Under the pieces are notes generated by a model. It did no database searches, was not told the origin of the DNA, and saw nothing but the letters and a program-made list of their open reading frames with translations. A stretch of DNA of 64,000 nt, from positions 193,311-257,310 of the forward strand of contig CAUYUJ010016903.1 of the NCBI GenBank assembly GCA_963575745.1, in the 5' to 3' direction. Positions 22,311-32,284 of the stretch are shown piece by piece. Both the position numbers and the translations under genes were made by a program. The stretch is from Prorocentrum cordatum. Taxonomy: Eukaryota; Sar; Dinophyceae; Prorocentrales; Prorocentraceae. The number at the start of each line of letters is the position of its first letter. Position 1 is the first letter of the stretch.

Positions 22311-22690
22311 CTACGCCGCCTGCTCAGGGTTCTCATTGTGCAGGGTCTGGAGCTGCCTCGCGAGGATATCCGAGCGATGCTGCATCTCCTGGTGGGTCCC
22401 CATCTTTACCTGCAGGGTCTTGTAGGTCAGCTTTTTGGTATCGGCATTCCAATAGGTCGTCCGCAATGACTTGCGGTATGGCATCCACCATACGTCAGGC
22501 TGGCTGACCTCGGGCTTGAAGTTCGCGCTCTGCTCATGGCGCGGCACTTTGCCCAGCAGCGCGATGTTTGTATCATTCAGCTCGATGACTAGCTTCGACC
22601 GCTCGCACGGTGCTGGTAAGACGTTGACCGAATGCTCCATCATATCAGCGTCCATGACACTGATCGCCACGTAGCCTATGGGAGGCGGTG
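22311..22690 (-). CDS. Second exon of a two-exon gene
   Basis: The frame VAISVMDADMMEHSVNVLP...LHNENPEQAA ends at TAG. It contains a DVWWMPYRKSLRTTYW segment. An acceptor (CCTCCCATAG on the minus strand, near 22690) precedes it, so the methionines in the frame are probably not starts. Together with 22733-23131 it would make a protein of about 250 residues; from memory this pair of segments occurs in one protein in other dinoflagellates. No domain or function recognised. Confidence 0.6.
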
Positions 22691-22732
22691 GACAACATCT
22701 GCAACCACTCTGCGAGTTCGAGGAGGTTTGGG

Positions 22733-23131
22733 TCAGGAGCTGGCTGAGGTGGGAATGAGAATGGCTACCCGCGCAAAGTGGCCTTCGATGCTGTCCACCA
22801 TCTCCTTCTTTGCCCTCTTGGCAGGAGGAGTTAGCGAAGTAGGGCTCGCGCTGGAGGGGTCATCCTTCTCCACCTGCGCCCCCCCCTTATCGCCGCTCAT
22901 GAGGTCCAACATCAGCTCCTCACACTTCCGGCAGCGCAGCGCCTGCAACTTAGACAGCATGCGGAAATCTTTCTTGACGACCTTGGCGAACGCAGGCACC
23001 AATCTGTCGCACTCGACCCACAGTTTCCCGTGCTTCTCGAGCACTTTGGTTACCCACGAGTTCGAGACTTTCGGGCGCTGCTCCACAGAGACCATGCAGT
23101 AGCCGAGGTCAATTGAGATGCTGCCAGACAT
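22733..23131 (-). CDS. First exon of a two-exon gene
   Basis: Starts at an ATG at 23131 (MSGSISIDLGYCMVSV). It has a single CRKC pair in ALRCRKCEELML, which alone is not a full zinc site, and a PAKRAKKE basic patch that could be a nuclear signal. Its open frame runs on a few codons into the presumed intron (donor after HFAR, GTAGCC). Placed second in the collinear set of the putative element. Function unknown. Confidence 0.6.
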   Translation of the reverse strand: MSGSISIDLGYCMVSVEQRPKVSNSWVTKVLEKHGKLWVECDRLVPAFAKVVKKDFRMLSKLQALRCRKCEELMLDLMSGDKGGAQVEKDDPSSASPTSLTPPAKRAKKEMVDSIEGHFARVAILIPTSASS

Positions 23132-23389
23132 CGCCGATCGCTGACCTCAGACTGCGTACAGTCTTGGGCAGTGTGAAGGCGAACTGAGTGCTGAGCCCAA
23201 ACGGCTATGGCATGACGGGGTAATGATGACATATGATGGCGTGGTGGTTGTGATGTTGGTGTCCGTTTCGTTATTGTTGGCATCGTTTCTGTTATTGATT
23301 GCAGTGTTGCCGATTTTGTGGTCGCCCGTCGTTGTCTTATGAGAGTGACGTTTCTTTTGATTTTGAGACGGGATGCCGCTACTGCAGTT

Positions 23390-23640
23390 TGTTGTTGTTG
23401 TTGTTTGTTGTGGTCTTGTGAAAGTGCTACCGTGTCTTACGTCCTCTATCTCGCTGTGTTTCTCATTATCCTATTATTGCTCCTCCTCCTCCTCGTCCTA
23501 GTCGTCCTCATCCCCCTCCTCCTCCTCCTCCTCCACCTCCGTTTCCTCCTGCTCCTCCTCCTCCTCCTCCTCCTCCTCCTCTCCTCCTCCTTATTTTCCT
23601 CGTCATCCTCCTCCTCCCACTCACTCCTCACCCAATCGAC
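23390..23640. repeat. Pyrimidine-rich (CTC/TTG)n tract
   Basis: GTTGTTGTTGTT near 23390-23410 is followed by a CTCCTC-rich tract (23480-23620). It separates the end of the three-exon gene from the next gene. Confidence 0.9.
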
Positions 23641-23802
23641 TCTTGTTTTCGATTGCAATCGCCCCGAACGTTATCGCTCTGCTCGGGACGTCAAACCTCT
23701 TATGCAATGCACCAATGGGCTGCGACAGCAACGCAGCAAAGCGGAAATGCCAAGCGCAAACCGCACGGCACCACCGCAACTCCAGCAAACAAAACAAACT
23801 TA

Positions 23803-24495
23803 TTATTTCTTGTGGTGCTTGGTCGGGGAGGACGCCGAGCTCGCGAGCTTCCTCTTAGGGGGGGACAGCGCGAGACTCCGCGCATCGGCCTTAATGAGCT
23901 TATCACCCTTCTTGACAGGGTGCGTCTTATTGAACAGCATTGGCAGGCCAACCTCCACACGACTCTTCTTGCCAACATCGGCAAGGATGTTGACTTCGAT
24001 TTTCAGCACCCCTGGCTGCAAATTAAACTACTGGCCAGCAGGAGCAACCCAATACGCAACAGGCAAAGAACCTTTCTTCGAGCCCTCCTGCTTCGTAAAC
24101 GAAATGCATGGCGACAGATAAGCCACGTACAGCTCTGGGAGAGGCGGCGGCTGTGGCACAACCACTGCATTGGTTGGTACCTTGCTTGCCTGACAAATCC
24201 CGATGCTGTGAGTTAGCGGAACGAGCACGAGCTCGATCTTACCAAAATCTTTCTGGGCAACGATGTCCCTAAGCTCAAACTTACCCTCATTTACATATAC
24301 AATGCTGATGTCAACAACAGGCTTGTACACAGAGAAAGCGTGGCAAAGCGCCTCGCGGATGGTGCTCTTGGCGAGCCCGATCCGCAGGTCGTGGTTATCC
24401 TGGGGTGCTGGCTTTTTTCGGGCATCCGTCATCTTCCTGTTATCCTCCTTGCCCTCCTCTTCTCCTTGCTCGTATCCTGATGTTTTTCGTCCCAC
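23803..24495 (-). pseudogene. Third exon of the three-exon gene, with in-frame TAG
   Basis: Two frames (24028-24495 and 23803-24021) are in the same register, separated only by TAG at 24030-24028 (…VAPAGQ stop FNLQPG…). Sequence on both sides reads as one domain-like segment: LRIGLAKSTIREALCHAF, IELVLVPLTHSIGI, ELYVAYLSPCISF, VLKIEVNILADVGKKSRVEV. The end is SPTKHHKK, TAA. The first codons of the frame up to about 24440 are probably intron. From memory this segment follows the 24925-26100 segment within one protein in other dinoflagellates. A nonsense mutation in a decaying copy is the simplest explanation. Function unknown. Confidence 0.6.
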
Positions 24496-24599
24496 TCACA
24501 CCTGAACCATTACCATCCTTATCCCAGTTGTACTCGTACCCTCGTCCTCTTTCATCCCCCCTCCTCGATCCTCGCCTCCCCTCCGCTCCTCATCCTCAA

Positions 24600-24680
24600 T
24601 TTCACCTTCCATCGCCTGCTTATCTCTTCCTCATCGTCGTCCTTCTCCTCCTCCTCCTCCTCCTCCTCCTCCTCCTCCTC

Positions 24681-24711
<31 letters not shown>

Positions 24712-24715
24712 TCCC
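24600..24715. repeat. (CTC)n tract inside a presumed intron
   Basis: About 23 near-perfect CTC units at 24641-24710, between the second and third exons of the three-exon gene; on the sense (minus) strand it is a GAG purine run. Confidence 0.9.
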
Positions 24716-24924
24716 CTGGGGCGGTCCATGAAGTCGAAGAGCTTGCACTTCACGATGTTGTATTGCACGACCTTCACAGCCTTGGGGAGGGGGGCGAGGG
24801 CTGGGTCGTCGTCTTCGTCACCTCCTTGCTGGTGCTCCTCTGCCCCTCACGCTCCAACTTGTTTTCCCAAGGGCCTGGCCCCCCAACAAAAACTTATCTC
24901 CTCTCCTCTCCTCCCGACGTCCTC

Positions 24925-26100
24925 TCACCTCCATCTACTCCCCACATATCCGTCGCTATAGTTTGGTTCAGCCTTGTAGTCGTCGAGGAGCACGCCGCTA
25001 TGCACGGTCAACGTCTCCTCGTCGGCGGCCTGCTTGCTTTTCTTGCCCTTGCCCTTGCCCTTCCCGCAAGGCTTCGACGCCACGTGGTCCATCGCGTACG
25101 TGTTGAGGAGAACAACATCAGCACCTTTGAACTCCTTGATGATCCACTTCTTCGGCTTGGCCGCAGTGGCGTTCTCGGTGTCGATCTTCTTGAGCTCGAC
25201 CTCAGCCTTCAAGACAAAGCCATGCTGCTTCAGCGTCTCCTGGGAAACTCCACCGTGAGGTCCAAAGCACACCATCTGCTGACTGGTGGCGCCGCAAGCC
25301 GACGATGGTGCGACGTTGATCTTGACGGGGCACTCGGCGTTGAAGCTCGGCGGCGCAGCATTCTTCACCTCGGCCCACCACTCGGCCGCGATCTCCTCCA
25401 GGCTGCTGAAGACGCGCCTGCGCGGAGCCTTCTTGTTCATGATGAACATGGCAGCCCGTACCTCCATGTCGCCGCAGATCTTGACGTACGCGTGGTGCTC
25501 CATCAGCGCGTCCGTGTGATCGTGGTAGAGCTTCTTGGCCTTCCTGACCATGTCGCATAGCTGGATTGCCTGCGCCCTCTTCTTGTTGATGACCGTTGCG
25601 ACGTCGGTGCTCGTAATCAACGTCGATATGCCCATGCGCTGGTGGTTCTCTGGCGAGACATAGGCCGCTTTCAGCATGGCAACAATCATTTCGGGCCCGC
25701 TCGAAAACTCTGCCTCGCCAAGTACCCTGAAAGTGTTGCCACTCACGTCACAGCGGCTCCTGAGCTGCTTGCTCCACAGGTCCAGCTCCTCCAAGAAGAT
25801 GCCCTTGTCGCCTCCGCCCGAGTACCTGTGAACGAACTTGGTCATGTCGAGCACTTGCTTCTCAAGGTGGGGGCTGGAAGCCTCGATGCGCTGGGCGACA
25901 GCTGGCCAGTTGTAGCCACCCCCCATATCGAAATTGAGCTTGCCGCGAGAGAAGATCTGCCGCAATGTTTGGAGCTTCGTTTGGACCCTGTCTGTGTTGT
26001 GACCAGCATTGCCACATTCTGATAGATATCGCGGCAAACCTGGCACCGCTGCCTCCACTTCCTTGCGAATGATTAGCCACTCCAGCCCATGCTCAAGCAC
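24925..26100 (-). CDS. Second exon of the three-exon gene (~390 codons)
   Basis: An uninterrupted frame with EVEAAVPGLPRYLSEC, a helical middle (AQAIQLCDMVRKAKKLYHDH), VFSSLEEIAAEWWAEVK, and a basic stretch GKGKGKKSKQ before DDYKAEPNY. The open frame overruns the presumed splice sites at both ends. The first exon lies at 26.4-27.08 kb and the third at 23.8-24.45 kb; both gaps hold CTC/GAG tracts. I recognise no catalytic motif. From memory, homologous segments are repeated in dinoflagellate proteomes. Its job in the putative element is unknown; the basic, helical character would fit a nucleic-acid or structural role, but that is speculation. Confidence 0.6.
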   Translation of the reverse strand: MLEHGLEWLIIRKEVEAAVPGLPRYLSECGNAGHNTDRVQTKLQTLRQIFSRGKLNFDMGGGYNWPAVAQRIEASSPHLEKQVLDMTKFVHRYSGGGDKGIFLEELDLWSKQLRSRCDVSGNTFRVLGEAEFSSGPEMIVAMLKAAYVSPENHQRMGISTLITSTDVATVINKKRAQAIQLCDMVRKAKKLYHDHTDALMEHHAYVKICGDMEVRAAMFIMNKKAPRRRVFSSLEEIAAEWWAEVKNAAPPSFNAECPVKINVAPSSACGATSQQMVCFGPHGGVSQETLKQHGFVLKAEVELKKIDTENATAAKPKKWIIKEFKGADVVLLNTYAMDHVASKPCGKGKGKGKKSKQAADEETLTVHSGVLLDDYKAEPNYSDGYVGSRWR

Positions 26101-26194
26101 ATCGGCCTGACTGGCATTGATGGCAATTACCTGGGTGTCAAATCCAATAGGACGCTCACCAAAAACAATTCACTCCACCAACTTATTCATCCAC

Positions 26195-26270
26195 TCCTCT
26201 TCCCCCTCCTCCTCCTCTTCCTCCTCCTCCTCGTTGTCCTCCTCCTCCTCCTCCTTCTCCATCCTCCCTC
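26195..26270. repeat. (CTC)n tract inside a presumed intron
   Basis: CTCCTCCTCTTCCTCCTCCT-like run between the first and second exons of the three-exon gene. Confidence 0.9.
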
Positions 26271-26346
26271 ACAGTTCTGTCGATATCCGTTGCCAGTTTG
26301 GGTCAAGCCTTCGGGGTCGGGTGGATTCCTGGATTGGTGGAGTGAG

Positions 26347-27085
26347 TTATGATGGGGAATGTCCCATTGGATTTGCACGGTTTGCCTTTTCCTTGGAAAG
26401 GCGTCCGTTCGCGCACATGGAGTTCAGGAAACTGCGACACCCATAGTTGACAGCTCGGTACCACTGCAGAGAATGCGAGCATGAAATCGTTGCGAACTTC
26501 AGGTCTTCCTTGATGACGGGAGCAAGTTGCCCTCCCGAGCTGTCAACCAAGCGCTTGTTAAAATTGAATTGCTCATCCGACGTCGTGTCCACCTCGAACG
26601 CGATTGGGTCGTCGACCCTGCTCCACACAAACCCTTGTTCGCAGATCCGCTTCCCCAACGTGTGAACCTCGTACGGGTCCACCCCCTGGCCGTGCCTGTT
26701 GCAGCTGTGTGTCCCCCCTCTCTCTGACCGAATGCGCTCACGAAATGCCAACCCATTCTCAATCAAAAGCTTCGCGCACTCTACGGACCTGGCTTTGAGC
26801 TGCAACGATTTCTGGTCTCTGTCCAACGATGTCAAATCCATTTTTTCGAATTCGGCAACCTCTTCCTTCAATGTAGCTGCCACGGCAGGAAGGCGTGCCA
26901 TGAAATCTATCTGCGTGGTCATGCCGATTGCAACTCTGAGACAGGAGGGCTGAAGTTCTGGAATCGCAAACTCAATGTTGGGAATCGTCCTCGAAGCTGT
27001 TTGAGCCACAATGGTTGCAGCCCGAAACGGCCCATGGGAATCTGTGTTTCTGCTGCGGCGGATCAGAAACTGCACATCGATAAAC
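26347..27085 (-). CDS. First recognised exon of the three-exon gene
   Basis: The open frame extends to 27117 only through a TTG in the terminal repeat. I place the exon start near 27065, where GATGTGCAG on the minus strand could be an acceptor for cis- or trans-splicing. Contents: RRSRNTDSHGPF, PNIEFAIPELQPSCLRVAIG, a helical stretch (KEEVAEFEKMDLTSLDRDQ) and YRAVNYGCRSFLNSMCANG, after which the exon probably ends. No domain recognised. Its 5' edge abuts the right terminal region, which would then serve as promoter and leader. Confidence 0.5.
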
Positions 27086-27099
27086 GCATTATCATGGTT

Positions 27100-27450
27100 G
27101 CTATCTTGGATTGCCAACCTCGGTAACCTGGATAGCTATCTTGCTTATGAAGCTTTGTAAATAGATTGCGCCTGGTTGCCAAATGGTTTGCTATTTGGCC
27201 TAAACGGATAGCCAGGATAGCGTAACTTGATTGGCAGTCGACCTAAACTGAATGGTATTTGGTGCGATCTGAGAACTTGAATACGTATACACCCTAACTA
27301 CATAGCTCAACTACTATCTCAGATCACCATTTATAGCAAGTTATAATAAGTTGTGAGTAGGTTATAACATAAGATATAAGAAGATATAACCAGCCAAGGG
27401 GGATAGGAACGGCAGCGCCGATCCAAGCAGGGAGTTGCACCTGCTGCGTC
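27100..27450 (-). repeat. Right terminal region of the 12.4 kb block
   Basis: On the minus strand it begins CTTGGATCGGCGCTGCCGTT, CTATCC, GGTTATATCTTCTTATATC and carries several GGATAGC/GCTATC motifs and GTTATAA runs down to about 27100. It is the inverted relative of 15060-15290. It is AT-rich against a GC-rich background. Confidence 0.6.
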
Positions 27451-27659
27451 AGTGGGCGTGCTCCGGAGGGTGCATCCAGATTATTCGGCACACCCTTCAC
27501 GCGGACCGTGACCACAACAAGGAGTTCAGCGCGCCTGCGCACGCCCCCTATCCGCATTGCCCCGCGGCGCGCAGTATATGAAGAGAGGGCCGCGCCCTGC
27601 GCTACGCGTGACTGCAGAAGGTTGCGCCCTTCACCAGGCTACTTGTTTATCTACGGGCC

Positions 27660-28370
27660 TTCGGCTCATACTGCCACCGTGCCTGGGTTGTGGGTCAGAG
27701 GCTTCTGGGATACCTGTCTGGGGTCTCTTGGCATGCTTCTCGGGCGCCTCTGGGAGCCACTTGTGAAGCCTCTAGCGGGCCTCTTGGGAGCTGTTTGGGG
27801 CCTCTTGGGGCTTCTGTTAGGCCTCTTGGGGGTCTCTTGGGGGCCTGCTGGCGGTTTGGGGGGTCGACTTGGGGCGGGGGCTCGGAATGTGAGGTGGAGT
27901 TCCCCCCCCTCTGGCCCACCTCAGGCCGTCAGGGGCGCCTCTTGGACCGTCTTGGGGCTCTCTTGGGCCGTCTTAGGGCTCTATTGGGGGCCTCTTGGAC
28001 CGTCTTGGGGCGATCTTGGGGGCCTCTTGGGCCGTCTTGGACGCTGTTGTGCGCTGTTCAGGCCAAAGAAGCGAGTATGCTGAAAATGTATAGTTTCCGA
28101 AGAGAATGGGGCAATTCGGAGCATCTGGGGCGCTCTTGGGGAGCACTTGTGAGCCTTCTTGGGGAGTATTGGGGGCCTCCTGGGAGCTCTTCGGCAATCT
28201 TGAGGCCATCTTGGGTCGTCTTGGGCGCTATTACGCCGCTCTTGTCGCTGAGTCGTGCTGCCTGGAACTCTTTTGGTCGCTCTGGGGGGGAGCCAGGAGG
28301 CCCCCGGGGGGGGGGGCCCAAGAAGAGGGGGTAAATCCGGGAGGGTCCCGGCCCGGGGCCTGGGCCCCCG
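27660..28370. repeat. CCTCTTGGGGCC minisatellite (inverse orientation)
   Basis: Degenerate ~12 bp units such as GGGCCTCTTGGGGCCGTCTT, with a G-run (28300-28312) near the end. Frames stay open on both strands. It is followed directly by an 83-bp-family unit, the same neighbour order as at 13.3-14.1 kb. Confidence 0.8.
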
Positions 28371-28394
28371 GTACTCCGGAATGACATATCCAAT

Positions 28395-28880
28395 GTCAAA
28401 GGTTTCAAGGATTGAGGGCGGTTCCTGTTCAAAGTGTGGCTCTCGCCTTAGCGCCGCGCACATTCGTTTAAACAAATTGGAGGAGTTTCACGAATGCCCA
28501 TCATCAACGTACCAGAAATGGTGTTTGGGAAATACTCAGGATTGTGCGGGTGCAACAGTTACGTTGATCCGCTGTGTTGAAATCCTAAAATTGGCGTTCT
28601 GGCACGATTCAGGATCGCCAAGACGCAACAATCAGGTTGATCCGTGGTGTTGGAATCCCGAGAACAGTGTTTTAGCATGCTTCAGTCTCCAAACGGGTGT
28701 CTTCCAAAAAGGCAATTCCATCAATGGAAATGAACCGTTGTAGGGGCATGAAGAGGGAGCTTGGAGGGAGGGCTTCCTCCAACATCGTTGATGACTCTTG
28801 GGTTTACACTGGTCCTTCTCCCTCCTCCTCCCTCCTCCTCCTCCTCCTCCTCCTCCTCCTCATCCTCCTCCTCAGGGTCA
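28395..28880 (+). repeat. Dispersed element copy 1: 83-bp unit, unique middle, (CTC)n tail
   Basis: One 83-bp unit (28400-28480), then a middle with GTTACGTTGATCCGCTGTG, ATTCAGGATCGCC and GGGAGCTTGGAGG, then CTTGGGTTTACACTGGTCC and a CTC tail (28806-28876). The same order recurs at 30450-31378. No coding capacity recognised. Confidence 0.65.
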
Positions 28881-29194
28881 GCAGTTTCGCACCCGAGCGG
28901 CCCCCCCTGGCGTTTCGCGGGCAAGCTTCGCGAGAGCCTGCAGCGAGAAGCGTGGCGCCCCACGTCATTAGCCATGATGCTGAGAACAGGCAAGAGCGCA
29001 CCCGCCAGGAGACTGGCCTCCCTCCGCCCTCCCCCTCCTTCCCCTCGTCGTCGCCTTCCTCCTCCTCCTTCCCCCTCCCCTCGTCAGTCCGGCGAGCGGC
29101 AGCGCCGGCCTCCCCCAGCGCCGCGGCGCAGCGCAGGCAAAACAGGGCCATGATCAGCTACAGCGCAGGGATCAGGCCGTGCGAGAAGGCAAGC

Positions 29195-30065
29195 AGTTGC
29201 AACTGATGCTGGCGCGGCGAGAGCGAAAGTGCGGGTGGGCCACGAACAGCGGCAACGCTGGGAGGAGCCCGAACGAGCAAGGGGGCAGGCAATAGCAGCA
29301 GACGCTGGCGCTGCGAGGGAAGTGCGGGTGTGCCACGATCAGAAGGAACGCTTGGAGCAGCCCGTGCGAGAAAGGGGGCACGCAGAGGCAGCCGACGCTG
29401 GCGCGGCGAGAAAAGTGCGGGTGGGCCACGATCAGAAACCTCGCTGGGAGCAGCCCGTACGAGCAAGAAGGCAGGAGAAGGAGGCCGATGAAGGACGAGC
29501 CAGATGCCATCAGCCACAGCGCTGAGATCAGGTCAAGGTGAAATTGGAGCCAGACCAAATTCCTCATGCCAGAAATCAGAAGTGCCCGACGCATCGAGAC
29601 AAAGCGAAGGTCGAGCCCGATGCCGTGAGCTACAACCCAGCCCGCACAGGAAGCTGAATGCGAAGACGGAGCCCGACAGCGACAAGGCGAGCGATGGCAG
29701 CAGGCGCTGGTACTGCGAGAAGCGTGCAGGAACGAACATCACCAGCTGAAAAAACGGGGACCAGCTTGTGTGCGGAGGCCTGCAATGGCAGCAGGAGCTG
29801 GCAGTGCGAGAAGGGCACGCAGTGGCAGCAAGTTCTGGCACTGCGAGAAGACGGAAGTGCAGGAGCGGACGCCCCCATTTACATGTATGGAACCACGTTG
29901 TATGCGAAGGCAGGCAGTGGCAGCAGGCGCTGGCAGTCCGAAAAGGGCACACACTGGCAACAGGCTGTGGCAATGCGAAAGGCGGAAGTGCAGGAGCGGA
30001 CGTCTTCAGATACAGTTCTGGGAGCAGCTCGTGTGCGAAGGTCGGCAGCGGGGTGCGAAATGGCG
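29195..30065. repeat. Compound minisatellite of ~94 and ~34-48 bp units
   Basis: GCTGGCGCGGCGAGA…GTGCGGGTGGGCCACGA recurs at about 29210, 29304 and 29398 (period ~94). From 29690, GCAGTGGCAGCAGGCGCTGG and TGCGAGAAG units recur every 34-50 bp. The open frames on both strands reflect the repeat and are not called as genes. Confidence 0.75.
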
Positions 30066-30449
30066 AGCAGACCCGCACTGCTCTTGGGGGAGGTAGCTGG
30101 AGCAACACGTGATCAACCACGGCTTCGGTAGTTGATGGGAAACATACGTAATCAGCTACGGCTTCGGTATGCCCTTCAGGGCTACAATTCTGAGGCAGCC
30201 CTCATCGTCCAGGATAGGCCTGGGGGTGGGCGTCCTCAACATCGTCGGCCCTGGAGTTGTGCTCACTGCAGGGCTTATCAGGATAGTCGACTCTCAGTCG
30301 AATCTCGTCCTCAGGGTCAACCCTCCTCCCCCGTCATCACCATCTCACTCCTCCATTCATTGTCTTTATCAATAGCTCCTCCATGTGGGCAAGGCGCTTC
30401 GCCTAACACCTCCTCACCACGTATGAACCTGAAGCTTGGAATCTGCAAG

Positions 30450-31380
30450 AATTTCAGGGATGGAGGGCGATCCGTTTTCAAGATGTGGCTCTCGCCTTAG
30501 CGCCGCGCACACATGTCTTAAACATGTGCAGAAGGGTTAACGGATTGAGGGCGGCCCGCTTTGAAAATGTGGCTCTCGCTTCCGCGCCGCGCACATTCGT
30601 TTTATCAAATTTCGAAGATTTCACTGATGGAGGGCGGGCCGCTTTCAAAATGTGGCTCTCGCCTCAGCGCCGCGCACAATCGTCATACAAAAATGTCAAA
30701 GGGTTCACGGATGGAGAGCGGTTTCTTCCCAAAATGTGCCTCTCGCCTTGGCGCCGCGTACACTAGTTCGAGGAATGTACAACAGAAATGGTCTCATAAA
30801 TGTTGGGGCACAACCGTTACGTTGGTTCGCGGTCTTGACGTCCCAAGAACGGCGTTCTAGCACGATTCAGGATCGTCAACACGCAACCGTAAACGTAATT
30901 CGCGGCGCTGGAACCCCAGGAACGGTGTTCTGGCACATTACAAGATTTGCAAAAACGATTGTCTCCCAACGGGGCACTTCCCTCAGTGAAAAGGAAATCC
31001 TTGTCTGGGCCGATGAAGCGGGAGCTTGGAGGAACGGCTTGGAGGAACGTTGATTCGGGGGCGCGCAAAAATGGATTAGCTATCCACGGATTTGGCGCGC
31101 AGTCGCCATCGGGGGGGGTGACCTCCCCAAAATGCGGCCGGGGCCACCCCGTTCGGCGGCGGGAATCTGCACTTTCCCACTGAACCGGGACCCGTCGCGA
31201 AGCCACGCCCCCTTCATCCATGCCTGCGATCGCCCGACTGATGGGTCATAGGCTCACACTGGTCCCTCCTCCTCCTCCTGCTCCCCCTCCTCTCCTCCTC
31301 CTCCTCCTCCTCCTCCTCCTCCTCCTCCCCCTCCTCCTCCTCCTTCTCTTCATCGTCCTCCTCCTCCTCCTGTTCTTCTC
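30450..31380 (+). repeat. Dispersed element copy 2, with four 83-bp units
   Basis: 83-bp units start near 30457, 30540, 30624 and 30708 (core GTGGCTCTCGCCTTAGCGC). They are followed by GTTACGTTGGTTCGCGG, ATTCAGGATCGTC and GGGAGCTTGGAGG, matching the 28.5 kb copy in order. The copy ends in GGCTCACACTGGTCC and a CTC tract (31262-31375). Confidence 0.7.
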
Positions 31381-31974
31381 GGCGTTCTGGCGGGCGATTG
31401 AAGCCGCATGTGAAAATAGGGCGAGATAGAGCGGGATCAGGACAAGAACGACAAAAACAGGCGACGGCTGCGGCAGCGGCCGACGATGCATGCATCTGAG
31501 GCCCCTGTAAACATGCTCAACCTTTTAAATGCCCGGCGTAGACAATGCACGTTACGAAGAACCTCCTCCTTCCCGAACCTCCCCCAGCAGCACAACAGTG
31601 AAAGTGTAACAGGAATTGCTGCCTCGGGCGCACGAGTGTAGTTAAGACAGAACTGACACTTGGAAAAGAATAGCCTTCACTCATGTGGGCATGGTTACTG
31701 ACGTAGTCGAGTGTCTCTTGCTGGAGACACACTGTGCTGGTACTACTTTTTAAGTGGGTGTACACTGGCGGGGCCCTTGCCTTGGGCACGGCATTGCCTT
31801 CCCAGCACAGCCCTTCACCTCAGCCCAACCACAATCACAGTGTGAGAGGAGGAGGAGTGCGGAATATATATGAGCACAAGAAGGGAGGTGTGTCTCTCTG
31901 GGAGACTTGTGATAAATGAAAAACGGCAGCAGCGCGAGGATCGAGGAGTGCACGGCGGGAAAGGCTGAAAGCCC
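31381..31974. other. No gene recognised
   Basis: Unique-looking, less GC-rich sequence without a supported frame. Confidence 0.4.
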
Positions 31975-32284
31975 TTATCTCATTCGGTCTGGCACCTGCT
32001 TATGTATCATGTAATCCATGCCGTGAATGGTGACATCGGTAGCGTACGGATCAAGCGGAGAGTGGTACTGTCGTAGTGAATGTGGTATCCAGCAGTCCGT
32101 CACAATATCCAACGATAATTGTGGTCGTAGTTCTTTTGCAGCAGCAAGGGTCCATTCGAGCCCTTCAAGCCCCTGGAGATCCAAATGAGCCCCAGCGAAG
32201 AGCAGGGGCCCTTTGACCCTTCCTAAGGTGCACTCGGGGGCCCCGCGACGCACACGCCTCTTTGGCAGGGGGGCCAAGGGCGCC
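31975..32284 (-). other. Possible LINE 1 3' flank
   Basis: The minus frame continues open to 31975 but lacks motifs I know. It could be the 3' untranslated part of LINE 1. Confidence 0.3.

Larger units (their letters stand above)
15060..27450 (-). mobile_element. Putative large multi-gene DNA transposon
   Basis: About 12.4 kb lies between related inverted AT-rich termini (15060-15290 and 27100-27450). All four coding units read from the right end towards the left end: the first coding exon begins just inside the right terminus and the transposase-like gene ends about 0.3 kb from the left terminus. A DDE-like transposase candidate supplies a plausible mobility gene. Against a fully active element are a frame break in the transposase-like gene and an in-frame TAG in the first gene. 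The single-element reading is inference; independent families placed side by side by chance remain possible. Confidence 0.5.

Noticed and set aside
27105-27117. Gene start at 27117 on the minus strand
   Set aside because: The codon is TTG inside the terminal repeat; the exon more likely starts after an acceptor near 27065.
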